DNA of 64,000 nucleotides from an uncultured Roseobacter sp. Lineage in GTDB: Bacteria; Pseudomonadota; Alphaproteobacteria; Rhodobacterales; Rhodobacteraceae. Both the position numbers and the translations under genes were made by a program. The notes under the pieces were generated by a model. The model worked only from the letters and a program-made list of their open reading frames with translations. It made no database searches and was not told the origin of the DNA. Location of the stretch: contig NZ_CANLQB010000003.1 in NCBI RefSeq assembly GCF_947493125.1, positions 62,001-126,000 of the forward strand, in the 5' to 3' direction. This document shows positions 41,710 through 51,734 of the stretch, piece by piece (position 1 is the stretch's first letter; each line of letters starts with the position of its first letter).

Positions 41710-42893
41710 TGTTTGAGACCCTGAAGACCCGCCCCGCGGACGGCATTCTTGCGCTGATGCAGATGTACAAGGATGACCCGCGCCCGACGAAGATCGACCT
41801 GGGCGTCGGTGTTTACAAGGACGCGACGGGCCTCACGCCGATCATGCGCGCGGTGAAGGCCGCGGAGCATCAGCTGTGGGAGGCGCAGGACAGCAAGGTC
41901 TACACCGGGCTCGCCGGAGACCCGGCGTTCTCCGACGCGATGATCCAGCTGGTGCTGGGTGATGCGGTGGCGCGCGAGAGCGTGGCCGCGGTCGCCACAC
42001 CGGGCGGGACGGGGGCCGTGCGGCAGGCCTTTGAACTGATCAAGATGGCGCGGCCCGAGGCGCGGGTGTTTGTCTCGGACCCGACCTGGCCCAATCATCT
42101 GTCGATCCTGAGTTATCTGGGCATGGAAGCGGTGAACTACCGCTATTTCGATGAGGACAGCCGCGGCGTCGATTTCGACGGGATGCTGGCGGACATCAAA
42201 CAGGCCAAGGCGGGCGACGTGTTGCTGCTGCATGGCTGCTGCCACAACCCGACCGGGGCCAACCTGAACCTGACGCAGTGGCAGGCGGTGGTGGATGTGC
42301 TGCTGGAGACCGGCGCGGTGCCGATGATCGACATCGCCTATCAGGGCTTTGGCGATGGGCTGGAAGAGGATGCGGCGGCCACGCGTTTGGTCGCGTCCTC
42401 GGTGCCCGAATGCCTGATCGCGGCGAGCTGTTCGAAGAACTTCGGCATCTACCGCGAGCGCACCGGGCTATTGATGGCGGTGAGCCAGAACACGCAAGCC
42501 CGCAAGCTGCATCAGGACACGCTGGCGTTTCTGAACCGGCAGAACTTCTCTTTCCCGCCCGATCATGGGGCGCGGCTGGTTACGATGATCCTGAATGACG
42601 CGGCGCTGAAGGCCGATTGGATGGCCGAGCTGGAAGAGGTGCGCAGCAGCATGCTGGGCCTGCGCAGCCAGTTGGCGGGCGAATTACAGCGGCTGTCGGG
42701 CTCGGACCGGTTCGGGTTTCTGGCACAGCATCGGGGCATGTTCTCACGTCTGGGTACAACGCCCGAGAAAGTCGTCGAGATGCGTGAGAAACATGGCATC
42801 TACATGGTGGGCGACAGCCGGATGAACATCGCGGGGCTGAACGCCGAGACCGTGCCGATTCTTGCGAAGGCGATCATCAACGCGGGCGTCTGA
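41709..42893 (+). CDS. Aromatic-amino-acid/aspartate aminotransferase
   Basis: A 394-residue class I PLP aminotransferase. Conserved points are LGVGVYKDATG, TPGGTGAVRQAFELI, HGCCHNPTGANL, DIAYQGFGDGLEEDA and the PLP lysine in SCSKNFGIYRERTG. The pattern is the TyrB/AspC group, so it transfers amino groups between aromatic amino acids or aspartate and 2-oxoglutarate. Coupling to the upstream sulfurtransferase (one-base overlap) suggests a role in cysteine transamination to mercaptopyruvate, which is the sulfurtransferase substrate. That link is inferred. Confidence 0.93.
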   Translation: MFETLKTRPADGILALMQMYKDDPRPTKIDLGVGVYKDATGLTPIMRAVKAAEHQLWEAQDSKVYTGLAGDPAFSDAMIQLVLGDAVARESVAAVATPGGTGAVRQAFELIKMARPEARVFVSDPTWPNHLSILSYLGMEAVNYRYFDEDSRGVDFDGMLADIKQAKAGDVLLLHGCCHNPTGANLNLTQWQAVVDVLLETGAVPMIDIAYQGFGDGLEEDAAATRLVASSVPECLIAASCSKNFGIYRERTGLLMAVSQNTQARKLHQDTLAFLNRQNFSFPPDHGARLVTMILNDAALKADWMAELEEVRSSMLGLRSQLAGELQRLSGSDRFGFLAQHRGMFSRLGTTPEKVVEMREKHGIYMVGDSRMNIAGLNAETVPILAKAIINAGV

Positions 42894-42947
42894 CAGCCAG
42901 CGCTGCCGCTGGGCTTTCTGCGCGGCCGGCCCTCTCGAAACGTGAAA

Positions 42948-42970
42948 AACCCGGGCGCTTGGCCCGGGTT
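42948..42970. terminator. Bidirectional terminator between aminotransferase and amtB
   Basis: AACCCGGGC-GCTTG-GCCCGGGTT. Reading the minus strand the stem is followed by TTTTT (the plus-strand AAAAA before it), a strong end for amtB; on the plus strand a weaker CTCCGTTTCTT follows. Confidence 0.85.
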
Positions 42971-42998
42971 CTCCGTTTCTTGCCTGTGATCCGCAGGT

Positions 42999-44333
42999 TC
43001 AGCCTTTGGAGAAGTCCGGATAGGCTTCCATGCCCAGCTCGGAGGTGTCGAGACCGTTGATCTCCGATTCCTCGTCCACGCGGATGCCCATGGTGGCCTT
43101 GAGGATGAACCACATCACACCCGAGGCGACCAGCGTGAAGATACCCACCACGAAGATCGAATAGATCTGCACACCGAAGGAGGCGTCGGGGTTGGTCAGG
43201 ACCACCGCGATAGTGCCCCAGATGCCTGCAAAGAGGTGCACCGGGATCGCGCCGACCACATCGTCGATCTTCAGCTTGTCGAGGAAGGGCACCGCGAAGA
43301 CCACGATCACACCGCCGACCGCACCGATGAGCGTGGCCGAACCCAGCGTCGGGGTCAGCGGCTCAGCCGTGATGGATACGAGGCCCGCCAGCGCGCCGTT
43401 CAGGATCATGGTGAGGTCTGGTTTCTTGTACATGATCTGCGTCAGGATCAGCGCGGCCACGGCCCCACCGGCGGCTGCCGCGTTGGTGTTGGCGAAGATG
43501 CGGCTGACGTCGGCCACGTCCCCCACGGTGCCCATGGCCAGCTGCGAGCCGCCGTTAAAGCCGAACCAGCCCATCCAGAGGATGAATGTGCCCAGTGTGG
43601 CCAGCGCCAGGTTGGAGCCCGGCATCGGGTTCACCTTGCCGTCCTTGTACTTGCCGATGCGCGGCCCGAGGATGAGAGCGCCTGCGAGGGCGGCCCAGCC
43701 ACCGACCGAGTGCACCACGGTCGACCCCGCGAAGTCGAGGAAGCCCATTTCGTCCAGGAAACCACCGCCCCACTTCCAGGAGGCCTGCAGCGGGTAGATC
43801 ACGGCCGTGAGCACGATCACGAAGATCAGGAAGGGCCAGAGCCTGATCCGCTCTGCCAAGGCACCCGACACGATGGAGGCGGTTGCCGCGCAGAACATCA
43901 GCTGGAAGAAGAAGTCCGAGCCGGTAGACGCATAGCCGTAGTCGTCGGCGGCGTCAGCGGTCACGCCGACCGCTTCGAGCACACCGGGCCCCCAGACGCC
44001 GGAGAGCACGCCTTCGACCATCCACGTGCCGAGCGGATACATCAGGTTGTAGCCGATCAGGTAATAGAAAATTGCGGCGAGCGAGAAGAGCGCCATGTTC
44101 TTGGTGAGCTGCATGGTGACGTTCTTGGAGCGCACGAGGCCTGCCTCGAGCATGGCAAAGCCAGCGGCCATCCAGAACACCAGGAAGCCGCCGATCAGGA
44201 ACAGCAGCGAGTTGAAAATAAAGACCGAATCGGTGGAGGGGTTCACACCCGGGGTGGGGCCCTCCTGGGCCAGCCCGAGGCCCGGCAGTGCAACAAGTGC
44301 TGCAGCAGGGGCAAGAGTGTTGAGAAGCTTCAT
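42999..44333 (-). CDS. amtB: Ammonium transporter AmtB
   Basis: 444 residues from ATG 44333. A signal peptide (MKLLNTLAPAAALVALPGLGLA) precedes eleven membrane helices. The Amt signatures are FAGSTVVHSVGGWAALAGALILGPRIGKY and the twin-His region VGAIPVHLFAGIWGTIAV, with WMGWFGFNGGS. It carries ammonium/ammonia into the cell and is blocked by GlnK. It follows glnK by 31 bases in the usual glnK-amtB operon. A strong terminator ends the transcript. Confidence 0.97.
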   Translation of the reverse strand: MKLLNTLAPAAALVALPGLGLAQEGPTPGVNPSTDSVFIFNSLLFLIGGFLVFWMAAGFAMLEAGLVRSKNVTMQLTKNMALFSLAAIFYYLIGYNLMYPLGTWMVEGVLSGVWGPGVLEAVGVTADAADDYGYASTGSDFFFQLMFCAATASIVSGALAERIRLWPFLIFVIVLTAVIYPLQASWKWGGGFLDEMGFLDFAGSTVVHSVGGWAALAGALILGPRIGKYKDGKVNPMPGSNLALATLGTFILWMGWFGFNGGSQLAMGTVGDVADVSRIFANTNAAAAGGAVAALILTQIMYKKPDLTMILNGALAGLVSITAEPLTPTLGSATLIGAVGGVIVVFAVPFLDKLKIDDVVGAIPVHLFAGIWGTIAVVLTNPDASFGVQIYSIFVVGIFTLVASGVMWFILKATMGIRVDEESEINGLDTSELGMEAYPDFSKG

Positions 44334-44364
44334 GAGTATCGTATCCCTGGTTGATGTACCGCGA

Positions 44365-44958
<594 letters not shown>

Positions 44959-47166
44959 ATGAGTGATTCACGCAGAGGCAAGCGACCGCTGGTCGCTGAT
45001 CGGCGCTATACGGCGTCTCCCAAGACTGCGCGCAAATCCAAGGCCAAGCCGAAGGCGAAGGCCAAGCCGCGCAAGACGGCCCGGCGCAGGGCACCGGCGC
45101 GGCGGCGCGGCGGTCTGATCGGACTTTTGCAACGGCTCATCGGGTGGGTGGTGCGGCTGGTTTGGCGCATCACCTGGCGCGTGGGTGCTGTGGCCTGCCT
45201 CGGGTTGGCGCTGATGGTGGGCTATTACTACACGACCCTGCCGGATGTGACCGAACTGCTGGACGGGCGCGCGCGCGGATCGGTCACGCTACTGGACGAT
45301 CAGGGGCGGGTCTTTGCCTGGCGCGGCGATCAGTTCGGCGGGGCGATCACCACCGAGACCGTCTCGCCCCATCTGCGCAATGCGATCATCGCGACCGAGG
45401 ACAAGCGGTTCTATCATCACTTCGGACTCAGCCCGCGGGGGATCGCCAGTGCGGTGCGCATCAACCTGAGCGAAGGGCGCGGGCCACTCTCGGGCCATGG
45501 TGGCTCGACCATCACGCAGCAGACGGCCAAGCTGCTCTGTCTCGGGGTGCCGTTCGATCCGACGGTGCAGAGCGAGGCGGACTACGAGGCGGATTGCCGG
45601 CGCGGCACGATCAAGCGGAAGGCGTCCGAGGCGATCTATGCGCTGGCGATGGAGGCGAAGTATTCCAAGGACGAAATCCTGACGGTTTACATGAACCGGG
45701 CCTTTCTGGGTGCCGGTGCGCGGGGGTTCGAGGCGGCGAGCCAGCGCTACTTTGGCAAATCGGCGGCGAATGTCTCCCCGGCGGAGGCGGCGATGTTGGC
45801 CGGGCTTCTGGTGGCGCCCACCCGTTTTGCGCCGACCAACGATCTGGCACGGTCACAGAATCGGGCGGCAACCATCGTGCGGCTGATGAACGAGCAGGGC
45901 TATCTGAGCGACAGCGAGGCGCGGGAGGCCCAGAACAACCCCGCACAGCTGTCACAGGCCGCCGAGGCGCGGGCGGGCGGGTATTTCGCCGATTGGGTGA
46001 TGTCATCGGGGCCGGAGTTCTTCACGCGAAAGACTACAGAGGACGTGATCATCAAGACCACGCTCGACCAGCGCATTCAGCGTGCCGCGGATGACGCCAT
46101 GGACTGGGTCTTCGAGAACAAGGTGCGCCCGGGCAGCAAGGCGCAGGCGGCCATTGTGGTGATGTCCGCCGATGGGGCCGTGCGCGCCATGGTCGGCGGG
46201 CGCGAGACCAAGGTGGCGGGCGCCTTCAACCGCGCCGTACAGGCCAAGCGCCAGACGGGATCGGCCTTCAAGCCCTTTGTCTACGCCGCCGCGCTTGATC
46301 TGGGCTATTCCCCGAACGACACGGTGACGGACGAGCCCCTCACAATCAATATCCCGGGCTCGGGCCCCTGGTCGCCGCGGAACTACACCAATCAGTTCTA
46401 CGGCAAGGTGACGTTGACGGAAGCGCTCAAGGACAGCCTGAACATCCCCGCGGTGAAGGTGTCGGAGTTCGTGGGCCGTGACCTGGTGCGGCAGGTGGCG
46501 AGCGATTTCGGTTTGGAGAGTGATCTGGCGGCGGGACCCGCGCTGGCGCTCGGGGCGTCCGAGAGCACGCTCATCGAGATGACCAGTGCCTATGCGGGCA
46601 TTCTGAACGGCGGGTCTTCGGTGCAGCCCTATGGGCTGATCGAACTGCGCCTGCTGGGCGATGAGGAGCCTCTGATGGGCACCGGCGGGGGCATCGGCGA
46701 GCGCGTGGTGCAGGAACAGGCGGCCCGGCAGCTGATCTATATGATGGAGAAGGTGGTCTCGGACGGCACCGGAAAGCGCGCGCAATTCGGCGGACGGCAA
46801 TTGGCGGGCAAGACGGGCACCACACAAGCCGCGCGGGATGCCTGGTTCGTGGGCTTCTCCGCGGATTACGTGGCCGGGGTCTGGATGGGGTATGACGACA
46901 ACACACCGCTCACCGGTGTCACCGGCGCCGGGCTGCCGGCCGAGATCTGGCGCGAGACCATGGCGCGGGTGCATGAAGGTGTGCCGGCGAAACCGTTGCC
47001 GATGATGGGGCCGTCCAATGCGGGCGCCGAGCGTGAACCGCGCGGCGGGCAGCAGACGGGGGGTGGGGCGGTTGGCCTTCTGGAAGGGTTGCTGCGCGAC
47101 ATTCTCGGAGGCGGCGGCACAAGTGGTCGCCCGGCACCAGACAATGTGCATGGACCGGACCGGTAG
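44959..47166 (+). CDS. Class A penicillin-binding protein (PBP1a family)
   Basis: About 735 residues from ATG 44959. The first 50 residues are very rich in Lys, Arg and Ala, then a transmembrane anchor (LALMVGYYYTTL) near residue 95. The GT51 glycosyltransferase domain has ATEDKRFYHHFGLSPRGIASA and GHGGSTITQQTAKLL; the transpeptidase domain has the acyl-serine motif SAFK (in RQTGSAFKPFVYAAAL), SLN and KTGTTQAARDAWFVG. It polymerises and crosslinks peptidoglycan in the periplasm. The C-terminal tail is Gly-rich. Confidence 0.95.
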   Translation: MSDSRRGKRPLVADRRYTASPKTARKSKAKPKAKAKPRKTARRRAPARRRGGLIGLLQRLIGWVVRLVWRITWRVGAVACLGLALMVGYYYTTLPDVTELLDGRARGSVTLLDDQGRVFAWRGDQFGGAITTETVSPHLRNAIIATEDKRFYHHFGLSPRGIASAVRINLSEGRGPLSGHGGSTITQQTAKLLCLGVPFDPTVQSEADYEADCRRGTIKRKASEAIYALAMEAKYSKDEILTVYMNRAFLGAGARGFEAASQRYFGKSAANVSPAEAAMLAGLLVAPTRFAPTNDLARSQNRAATIVRLMNEQGYLSDSEAREAQNNPAQLSQAAEARAGGYFADWVMSSGPEFFTRKTTEDVIIKTTLDQRIQRAADDAMDWVFENKVRPGSKAQAAIVVMSADGAVRAMVGGRETKVAGAFNRAVQAKRQTGSAFKPFVYAAALDLGYSPNDTVTDEPLTINIPGSGPWSPRNYTNQFYGKVTLTEALKDSLNIPAVKVSEFVGRDLVRQVASDFGLESDLAAGPALALGASESTLIEMTSAYAGILNGGSSVQPYGLIELRLLGDEEPLMGTGGGIGERVVQEQAARQLIYMMEKVVSDGTGKRAQFGGRQLAGKTGTTQAARDAWFVGFSADYVAGVWMGYDDNTPLTGVTGAGLPAEIWRETMARVHEGVPAKPLPMMGPSNAGAEREPRGGQQTGGGAVGLLEGLLRDILGGGGTSGRPAPDNVHGPDR

Positions 47167-47495
47167 GACATCGGGCAAAACCTGAAAGGCTGACGTGCCG
47201 AACGGAGCGCGGTGATCGACGCTTGGAGCAAGGTCGAGCGCTGCCCGGAAATGGCGGGTGGCGTACCTCTTGAGCGGTTCGGGGCGGATGATCGGGCCCA
47301 TCGCGCGTCGGGCCGGATCAGATCGCTGGAAGCTCTCCCGTTGTGGCCCGCAGGTGGCGCTGCCCTCGCAGTCCAAGGGCGTGATGCGATGAGTTGTGCA
47401 CCGGCGGACGTCAGGCGCATCCAAGCGCATACCCACTGCCGCCGAGAGACAGCAGCAGTGGGTGACTCTGGGTTCGAAACCCTGTCTGGTTTTGA
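47167..47495. other. Intergenic region between PBP1a and mlaC
   Basis: About 330 bases. It holds the hairpin ACCCACTGC-N15-GCAGTGGGT (47431-47463), downstream of mlaC on the minus strand, and a tRNA T-arm-like GGGTTCGAAACCC at 47470-47482 that is not part of a foldable tRNA. No gene is supported. Confidence 0.5.
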
Positions 47496-48095
47496 TCAGC
47501 CTGCGTTGCGCAGATCGCTGATCATGGCGTTGATGTCGCCGCCGCGGCGGTCGAGCATCGCGCCGATTTCACCGCGTTCGGTCAGCAGCAGGTTCACGCC
47601 TTCGATATAGACGTTGAAGAACTTGTTGCTGCCGGACTTGTCGGAGATGTGGAAGTTCACCTCGAACGGGCCTTCGCCGCGCAGATAGGCCAGGGTCTGG
47701 ATCTCATAGCCCGCCCGGATCTCGCGCGCGGACTGGATCTCGACCCGACCGCCCACGAAATCGCGGAACTGGCGGCCATATTTGCGGGTGATGTAGGTGG
47801 TGAACGCGTCATTGAAGGCGCGCTTTTGCGAGGCGGAGGCGGAGCGGCCGTCGGCACCCAGCGCATATTGCGCCATGATGTTCACATCCGCATAGCGCGC
47901 GAAGAGCTTTTCGAACTCGCGCAGGATGGCGGCGTCCGACTGCCCGGAACTGATGACGCGGTCGATGTCGGCCACGACCTTGTCCACCAGTCGGCGTGCG
48001 GCGGCTTCGGTCAGAGCGTTGGCGGGGCTGGCCGTGATCAGGGCAACGGCGGCGGCACTCAGGAAAACATCTCGGCGGGTGAGATTACTCGGCAT
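47496..48095 (-). CDS. MlaC-family phospholipid-binding protein (Tat signal)
   Basis: About 199 residues from ATG 48095. Start set by overlap with mlaA (ATGCCGAGTAA). The N-terminus reads LTRRDVFLSAAAVALITASPANA, a twin-arginine signal instead of the Sec signal usual for MlaC. The mature part (VDKVVADIDRVISSG, FARYADVNIMAQYALG, GRQFRDFVGGRVEIQSAR, FHISDKSGSNKFFNVYIEGVNLLLTERGE) matches the MlaC/Ttg2D family that ferries phospholipids between membranes. It is downstream of and coupled to mlaA; the mlaFED genes are not in the window. Confidence 0.9.
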   Translation of the reverse strand: MPSNLTRRDVFLSAAAVALITASPANALTEAAARRLVDKVVADIDRVISSGQSDAAILREFEKLFARYADVNIMAQYALGADGRSASASQKRAFNDAFTTYITRKYGRQFRDFVGGRVEIQSAREIRAGYEIQTLAYLRGEGPFEVNFHISDKSGSNKFFNVYIEGVNLLLTERGEIGAMLDRRGGDINAMISDLRNAG

Positions 48096-48879
48096 AGGGG
48101 TCCTCATAGGGGTCAGCTGCAAAGGGGTCGATATCGGTCTGATCGTCCTGTCCCAGTTCGAACCTGCGGTTTTGCAGGTAGATCGAGCGCGATTGCGCAT
48201 AGCTGTCCGCACTTTCATAGAGCACGGAATCAATCGAATCGGAGAATTTCTCCCGGTCGTTTAGCACCGAGGCCGTGGCTGTGGAGGGCGGCACGGCGCG
48301 CAGGTCGTCGTCGAACTTGTTGTTCGTGTTGGTCGTCAGCGGGTTGGTGAAGAAATCCACCACCAGCCCCACCGCATCGCGCTGTGTGGAGGGGCCGAAG
48401 ACCGGCAGCTCCACATAGGCGCCTTCGCCCGCGCCCCAGACCGCGAGCGTTTCGCCGAAGTCGGTGCTGTGCTCGGGGATATTCAGCTCGGTTGCGGGGT
48501 CAAAGAGCCCGCCGATCCCGAGTGTGGAGTTCATCACGAAGCGCAAGGTGGCCAGGCCGGTGCCGCGCAGATCGCCTTGTAGCAGGCTGTTCACCGCCAC
48601 GCGGGGCATCGAGAGGTTCTCTGAGAAATTGTTGACGGTATTGCGGATCTCCACCGGAACCACGCCATAGGCCTGTGAGACGGGCCGCACCAGGTTCTTG
48701 TCGAGCCCTTTGTTGAAGCCGTGCACCTTGCGGTTCTGCGTCTCGTAGGGGTCATTGATCCCATCGGAGCGGGTCACGGCCTCTTGCGTGGCGCAGGCAC
48801 CCAGGGCGAGCACTGTGAGAAGGGCGAAGGTGGGCCGCGCGGACGCCTTGGGGAAGTGGAAAGCAGGCACTGATATCAT
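48085..48879 (-). CDS. mlaA: MlaA family lipoprotein
   Basis: A 264-residue outer-membrane lipoprotein. The lipobox is LALGAC at about residues 24-29. The VacJ/MlaA domain shows NDPYETQNRKVHGFNKGLDKNLVRPVSQAYG, NNFSENLSMPRVAVNSLLQGD and ELNIPEHSTDFGETLAVWGAGEGAYVELPVFGPSTQRD. It removes surface-exposed phospholipids from the outer leaflet and hands them to MlaC. The gene overlaps the mlaC start by 11 bases, so the two are translationally coupled. Confidence 0.93.
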   Translation of the reverse strand: MISVPAFHFPKASARPTFALLTVLALGACATQEAVTRSDGINDPYETQNRKVHGFNKGLDKNLVRPVSQAYGVVPVEIRNTVNNFSENLSMPRVAVNSLLQGDLRGTGLATLRFVMNSTLGIGGLFDPATELNIPEHSTDFGETLAVWGAGEGAYVELPVFGPSTQRDAVGLVVDFFTNPLTTNTNNKFDDDLRAVPPSTATASVLNDREKFSDSIDSVLYESADSYAQSRSIYLQNRRFELGQDDQTDIDPFAADPYEDPYAE

Positions 48880-49276
48880 CCTGTGAAATTGACTGAGCGG
48901 TAGGTAAGACTTCTTGCGGTAAAGCCCAGAGGGCTTGGGAGTGGAATTCCTGCGATGTGGCAGTTGCGCGACAGCGTCACAGTACTGGTTTTGGGCCTAT
49001 ACAGTCCACGATTCAACGGGCAAGCCCCGAATTGTGAGCGGAAATGTGTTGATGCAACCTGCACGGGTGACTGAGGGAGGTCAAGAGGGGCTGCTGCGCG
49101 CCGCCGGATTATCCAGTGTACCAAGGTGGTTAGCCTCGGGATCAGGCGATGCGCCCGGCGTTTCGGGGCGGAGGCCCGCGCCCCCCATATGCGCTTGTGG
49201 ATTGCCGCGGTCTGGGCATAGTTTGACCCGCAGGGCGTGTCGCGGCACGCCCGGACCTATCTAAGAGGATTTCATC
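48880..49276. promoter_or_regulatory. Divergent mlaA / ridA region
   Basis: About 400 bases. A perfect short hairpin, AAGCCC-AGA-GGGCTT, lies at 48922-48936 upstream of mlaA. A 109-codon plus-strand open frame (48935-49264) has a Cys- and Gly-rich, non-familial look and is not supported. Promoters for both genes must lie here but were not resolved. Confidence 0.4.
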
Positions 49277-49735
49277 ATGTCTATTGCCTCCCGCCTTGCC
49301 GACCTGGGCGTCAGCCTGCCTGATGCGCCTGCTCCTGCCGCCAACTATGTGCCTTTCGTGAAGGTGGGCAGTACGCTCTATGTCTCGGGCCAAATCTCAA
49401 ACGGTCCGGATGGCCTGGTGACGGGCAAGCTGGGCGCGGAGCTGGACGTGCCTGCGGGGGCCGAGGCAGCCAAGCTCTGCGCGATCAGCCTTCTGGCGCA
49501 GGTGAAGGTGGCCTGTGACGGGGACATCGAGCGCCTCGTGCGCGTCGTGAAGCTCACCGGCTTCGTCAACTCCACTGCCGACTTCACGGATCAGCCCAAG
49601 GTGATCAACGGCGCCTCCGATTTCCTGGTCGAGGCCTTGGGAGACGCCGGGCGCCACGCGCGGTCCGCGGTCTCCGCCGGGTCCTTGCCGCTGGGCGTTG
49701 CGGTGGAGATCGAAGGGATTTTCGAGATCAGATGA
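49277..49735 (+). CDS. RidA family protein (Rid/YjgF/UK114)
   Basis: A 152-residue member of the RidA-like group with longer N- and C-termini than E. coli RidA. VGSTLYVSGQISNGPDGLVTGKLG and HARSAVSAGSLPLGVAVEIEGIFEI carry the conserved Gly and Arg of the active site. RidA enzymes deaminate reactive imine/enamine intermediates from PLP enzymes, though this subgroup is not fully characterised. Its stop overlaps the next start by four bases (ATGA), so the two are coupled. Confidence 0.9.
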   Translation: MSIASRLADLGVSLPDAPAPAANYVPFVKVGSTLYVSGQISNGPDGLVTGKLGAELDVPAGAEAAKLCAISLLAQVKVACDGDIERLVRVVKLTGFVNSTADFTDQPKVINGASDFLVEALGDAGRHARSAVSAGSLPLGVAVEIEGIFEIR

Positions 49736-50499
49736 CCGTCGCGCTGCCGCAGGCCTTCCTGCGTCGCCCGCTGGCACATCGTGCGTTGCATGATGTGGCC
49801 CGCGGGCGCCCCGAGAACAGCCGCGCCGCCGTGCAGGCGGCGATCGACGCAGGCTACGGGATCGAGATCGACGTTCAGATGAGTGCCGATGCGCAGGCCA
49901 TGGTGTTTCACGATGATGCGCTGGACCGTCTCGCCGAGGGCGAGGGCGCTGTTCGGGCCGTCTCGGCACAGGCGCTGGGGCAGATACCGCTGAAAGGCGG
50001 CACGGAGGGCATACCTGATCTTGCGGAGATCATCTCGCTCGTGGCCGGACAGGTGCCACTGCTCATCGAGATCAAGGACCAGGATGGTGCTTTGGGCCCC
50101 GATGTCGGGCCGCTGGAAGCAGCGGTGGCGGCTGCGCTCGAAGACTATGAGGGGGCTGTGGCGGTCATGTCGTTCAACCCGCATGCGGTGATGCGCATGG
50201 CGGAGCTGTGCCCGGAGGTGCCGCGCGGATTGGTGACCGATGCCTTCGACGCAGCCCATTGGCCCATCCCCGAGGCCCGCCGCGTCGAACTGCGCGCGAT
50301 CCCGGACTATGACCGCACCGGCTGCAGCTTCATCAGCCACAACTGGCACGACCTGGACCGCCCGCGGGTGGCAGAGCTGAAGGCGCAGGGGGCGCAGATC
50401 CTCTGTTGGACGGTAAAGTCGGCGGAAGATGAGGCAAAGGCCCGCAAAATCGCCCAGAATATCACCTTCGAGCAGTACCGCGCGCCGCTGCCCGCTTGA
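49732..50499 (+). CDS. Glycerophosphodiester phosphodiesterase
   Basis: A 255-residue GDPD-fold enzyme. Catalytic features: HRALHDVARGRPENSRAA, then GIEIDVQMSADAQAMVFHDDALDRLAEG with the Glu-x-Asp metal ligands and His. Later PLLIEIKDQDG and the VAVMSFNPHAVMRM motif fit. It hydrolyses glycerophosphodiesters to sn-glycerol 3-phosphate and alcohol, recycling phospholipid headgroups. No signal peptide, so cytoplasmic. Coupled to the upstream ridA by overlapping start and stop. Confidence 0.93.
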   Translation: MTVALPQAFLRRPLAHRALHDVARGRPENSRAAVQAAIDAGYGIEIDVQMSADAQAMVFHDDALDRLAEGEGAVRAVSAQALGQIPLKGGTEGIPDLAEIISLVAGQVPLLIEIKDQDGALGPDVGPLEAAVAAALEDYEGAVAVMSFNPHAVMRMAELCPEVPRGLVTDAFDAAHWPIPEARRVELRAIPDYDRTGCSFISHNWHDLDRPRVAELKAQGAQILCWTVKSAEDEAKARKIAQNITFEQYRAPLPA

Positions 50500-50546
50500 A
50501 CCCGCGCAGCCGGGGCACAAGTAAGGCTGTGAGCAGAGGCGACGCG

Positions 50547-51734
50547 ATGCAGGAACAGGAAATCGAGATCAGGGTGCTGCCCTCGCTGCGTGACATTGAT
50601 GCGGCGGAGTGGGATGCCTGTGCCTGCCCCGAATCTGTGGGCGGTGCGCGGCCCACGGACCCGTTCACGACGTATCGGTTTCTGCGAGCTCTGGAGGACA
50701 GCGGCTCGGTCGGGACGGGCACGGGCTGGCAGCCGCAGTACCTGACCGCGCGCATCGAAGGCCAGTTGATCGCCGTGGCGCCGATGTATGCGAAGTCGCA
50801 CAGCCAGGGGGAATACATCTTTGATCACAACTGGGCGCACGGCTATGAGCGGGCGGGCGGGCGCTACTATCCCAAGCTGCAGGTCGCGGTGCCACACACG
50901 CCCGCCACCGGACGGCGGCTGCTGGTGCGCCCGGGATTTGAAGAGACGGGCACGGCGGCGCTGATCCAGGGGGCGGTGCAACTGGCGGAGAACAATCGTC
51001 TGTCCTCGCTGCACCTGACGTTCTGCACGGAGGAAGAGGCGGCGCGCGGGCAGGCCATGGGGCTGATGCTGCGCAAGACGCAACAGTTTCATTGGCTGAA
51101 CGACGGATATGCGGATTTTCACGGCTTCCTGGCGAGCCTGAGCTCGCGCAAGCGCAAGAATATCCGCAAGGAGCGGGCCCGCGCGCAGGCCTTCGGCGGC
51201 ACCATCCGGACCTTCACGGGAGATGCGCTGGAGCCGGAGCATTGGGACGCCTTCTGGCGCTTCTATCAGGACACAGGTGCACGGAAATGGGGAACGCCCT
51301 ACCTGACGCGTCAGTTTTTCGATATGGCACAGGAGAGCTTGCGCGACGACATGGCGCTGGTGCTGGCCGAACGCAATGGGCGCTGGGTGGCGGGTGCGTT
51401 GAACTTTTTCGGCGCCGAGGCGTTATATGGCCGGTATTGGGGATGCACCGAGCATCACCCTTGCTTGCATTTCGAGCTGTGCTACTACCGCGCGATCGAC
51501 ATCGCCATCGCGGAGGGATTGGCGCGGGTCGAGGCGGGCGCGCAGGGCGAGCACAAGCTGGCGCGGGGCTATCTGCCACAGCCCACGTGGTCGCTGCACT
51601 GGGTGAATGACCCGGGCTTTGCGAAAGCCATCGGCGACTATCTGGAGGCCGAGCGCGCGGCGGTCGATGAAGAAATCACGGTGCTGACGGAGTACGGGCC
51701 TTTCAAACGAGCCCAAGTTGAGGAACAGGAATGA
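50547..51734 (+). CDS. FemAB/GNAT-like acyltransferase (DUF482)
   Basis: About 395 residues from ATG 50547; an in-frame TTG at 50496 and GTG at 50529 are less likely starts. The N-terminal half has [34 protein letters not shown] and the conserved [23 protein letters not shown]; later [26 protein letters not shown] and [26 protein letters not shown] match the DUF482 (peptidoglycan-like acyltransferase) family. Substrate is unknown. It overlaps the phhB start by four bases. Confidence 0.9.
   Translation: MQEQEIEIRVLPSLRDIDAAEWDACACPESVGGARPTDPFTTYRFLRALEDSGSVGTGTGWQPQYLTARIEGQLIAVAPMYAKSHSQGEYIFDHNWAHGYERAGGRYYPKLQVAVPHTPATGRRLLVRPGFEETGTAALIQGAVQLAENNRLSSLHLTFCTEEEAARGQAMGLMLRKTQQFHWLNDGYADFHGFLASLSSRKRKNIRKERARAQAFGGTIRTFTGDALEPEHWDAFWRFYQDTGARKWGTPYLTRQFFDMAQESLRDDMALVLAERNGRWVAGALNFFGAEALYGRYWGCTEHHPCLHFELCYYRAIDIAIAEGLARVEAGAQGEHKLARGYLPQPTWSLHWVNDPGFAKAIGDYLEAERAAVDEEITVLTEYGPFKRAQVEEQE

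Noticed and set aside
47470-47482. tRNA T-arm-like GGGTTCGAAACCC
   Set aside because: Neighbouring bases could not be folded into acceptor, D and anticodon stems; probably chance.
48935-49264. 109-codon plus-strand frame before ridA
   Set aside because: No ribosome site, odd residue use (many Cys, Gly, Arg), no family; sits in a promoter region.
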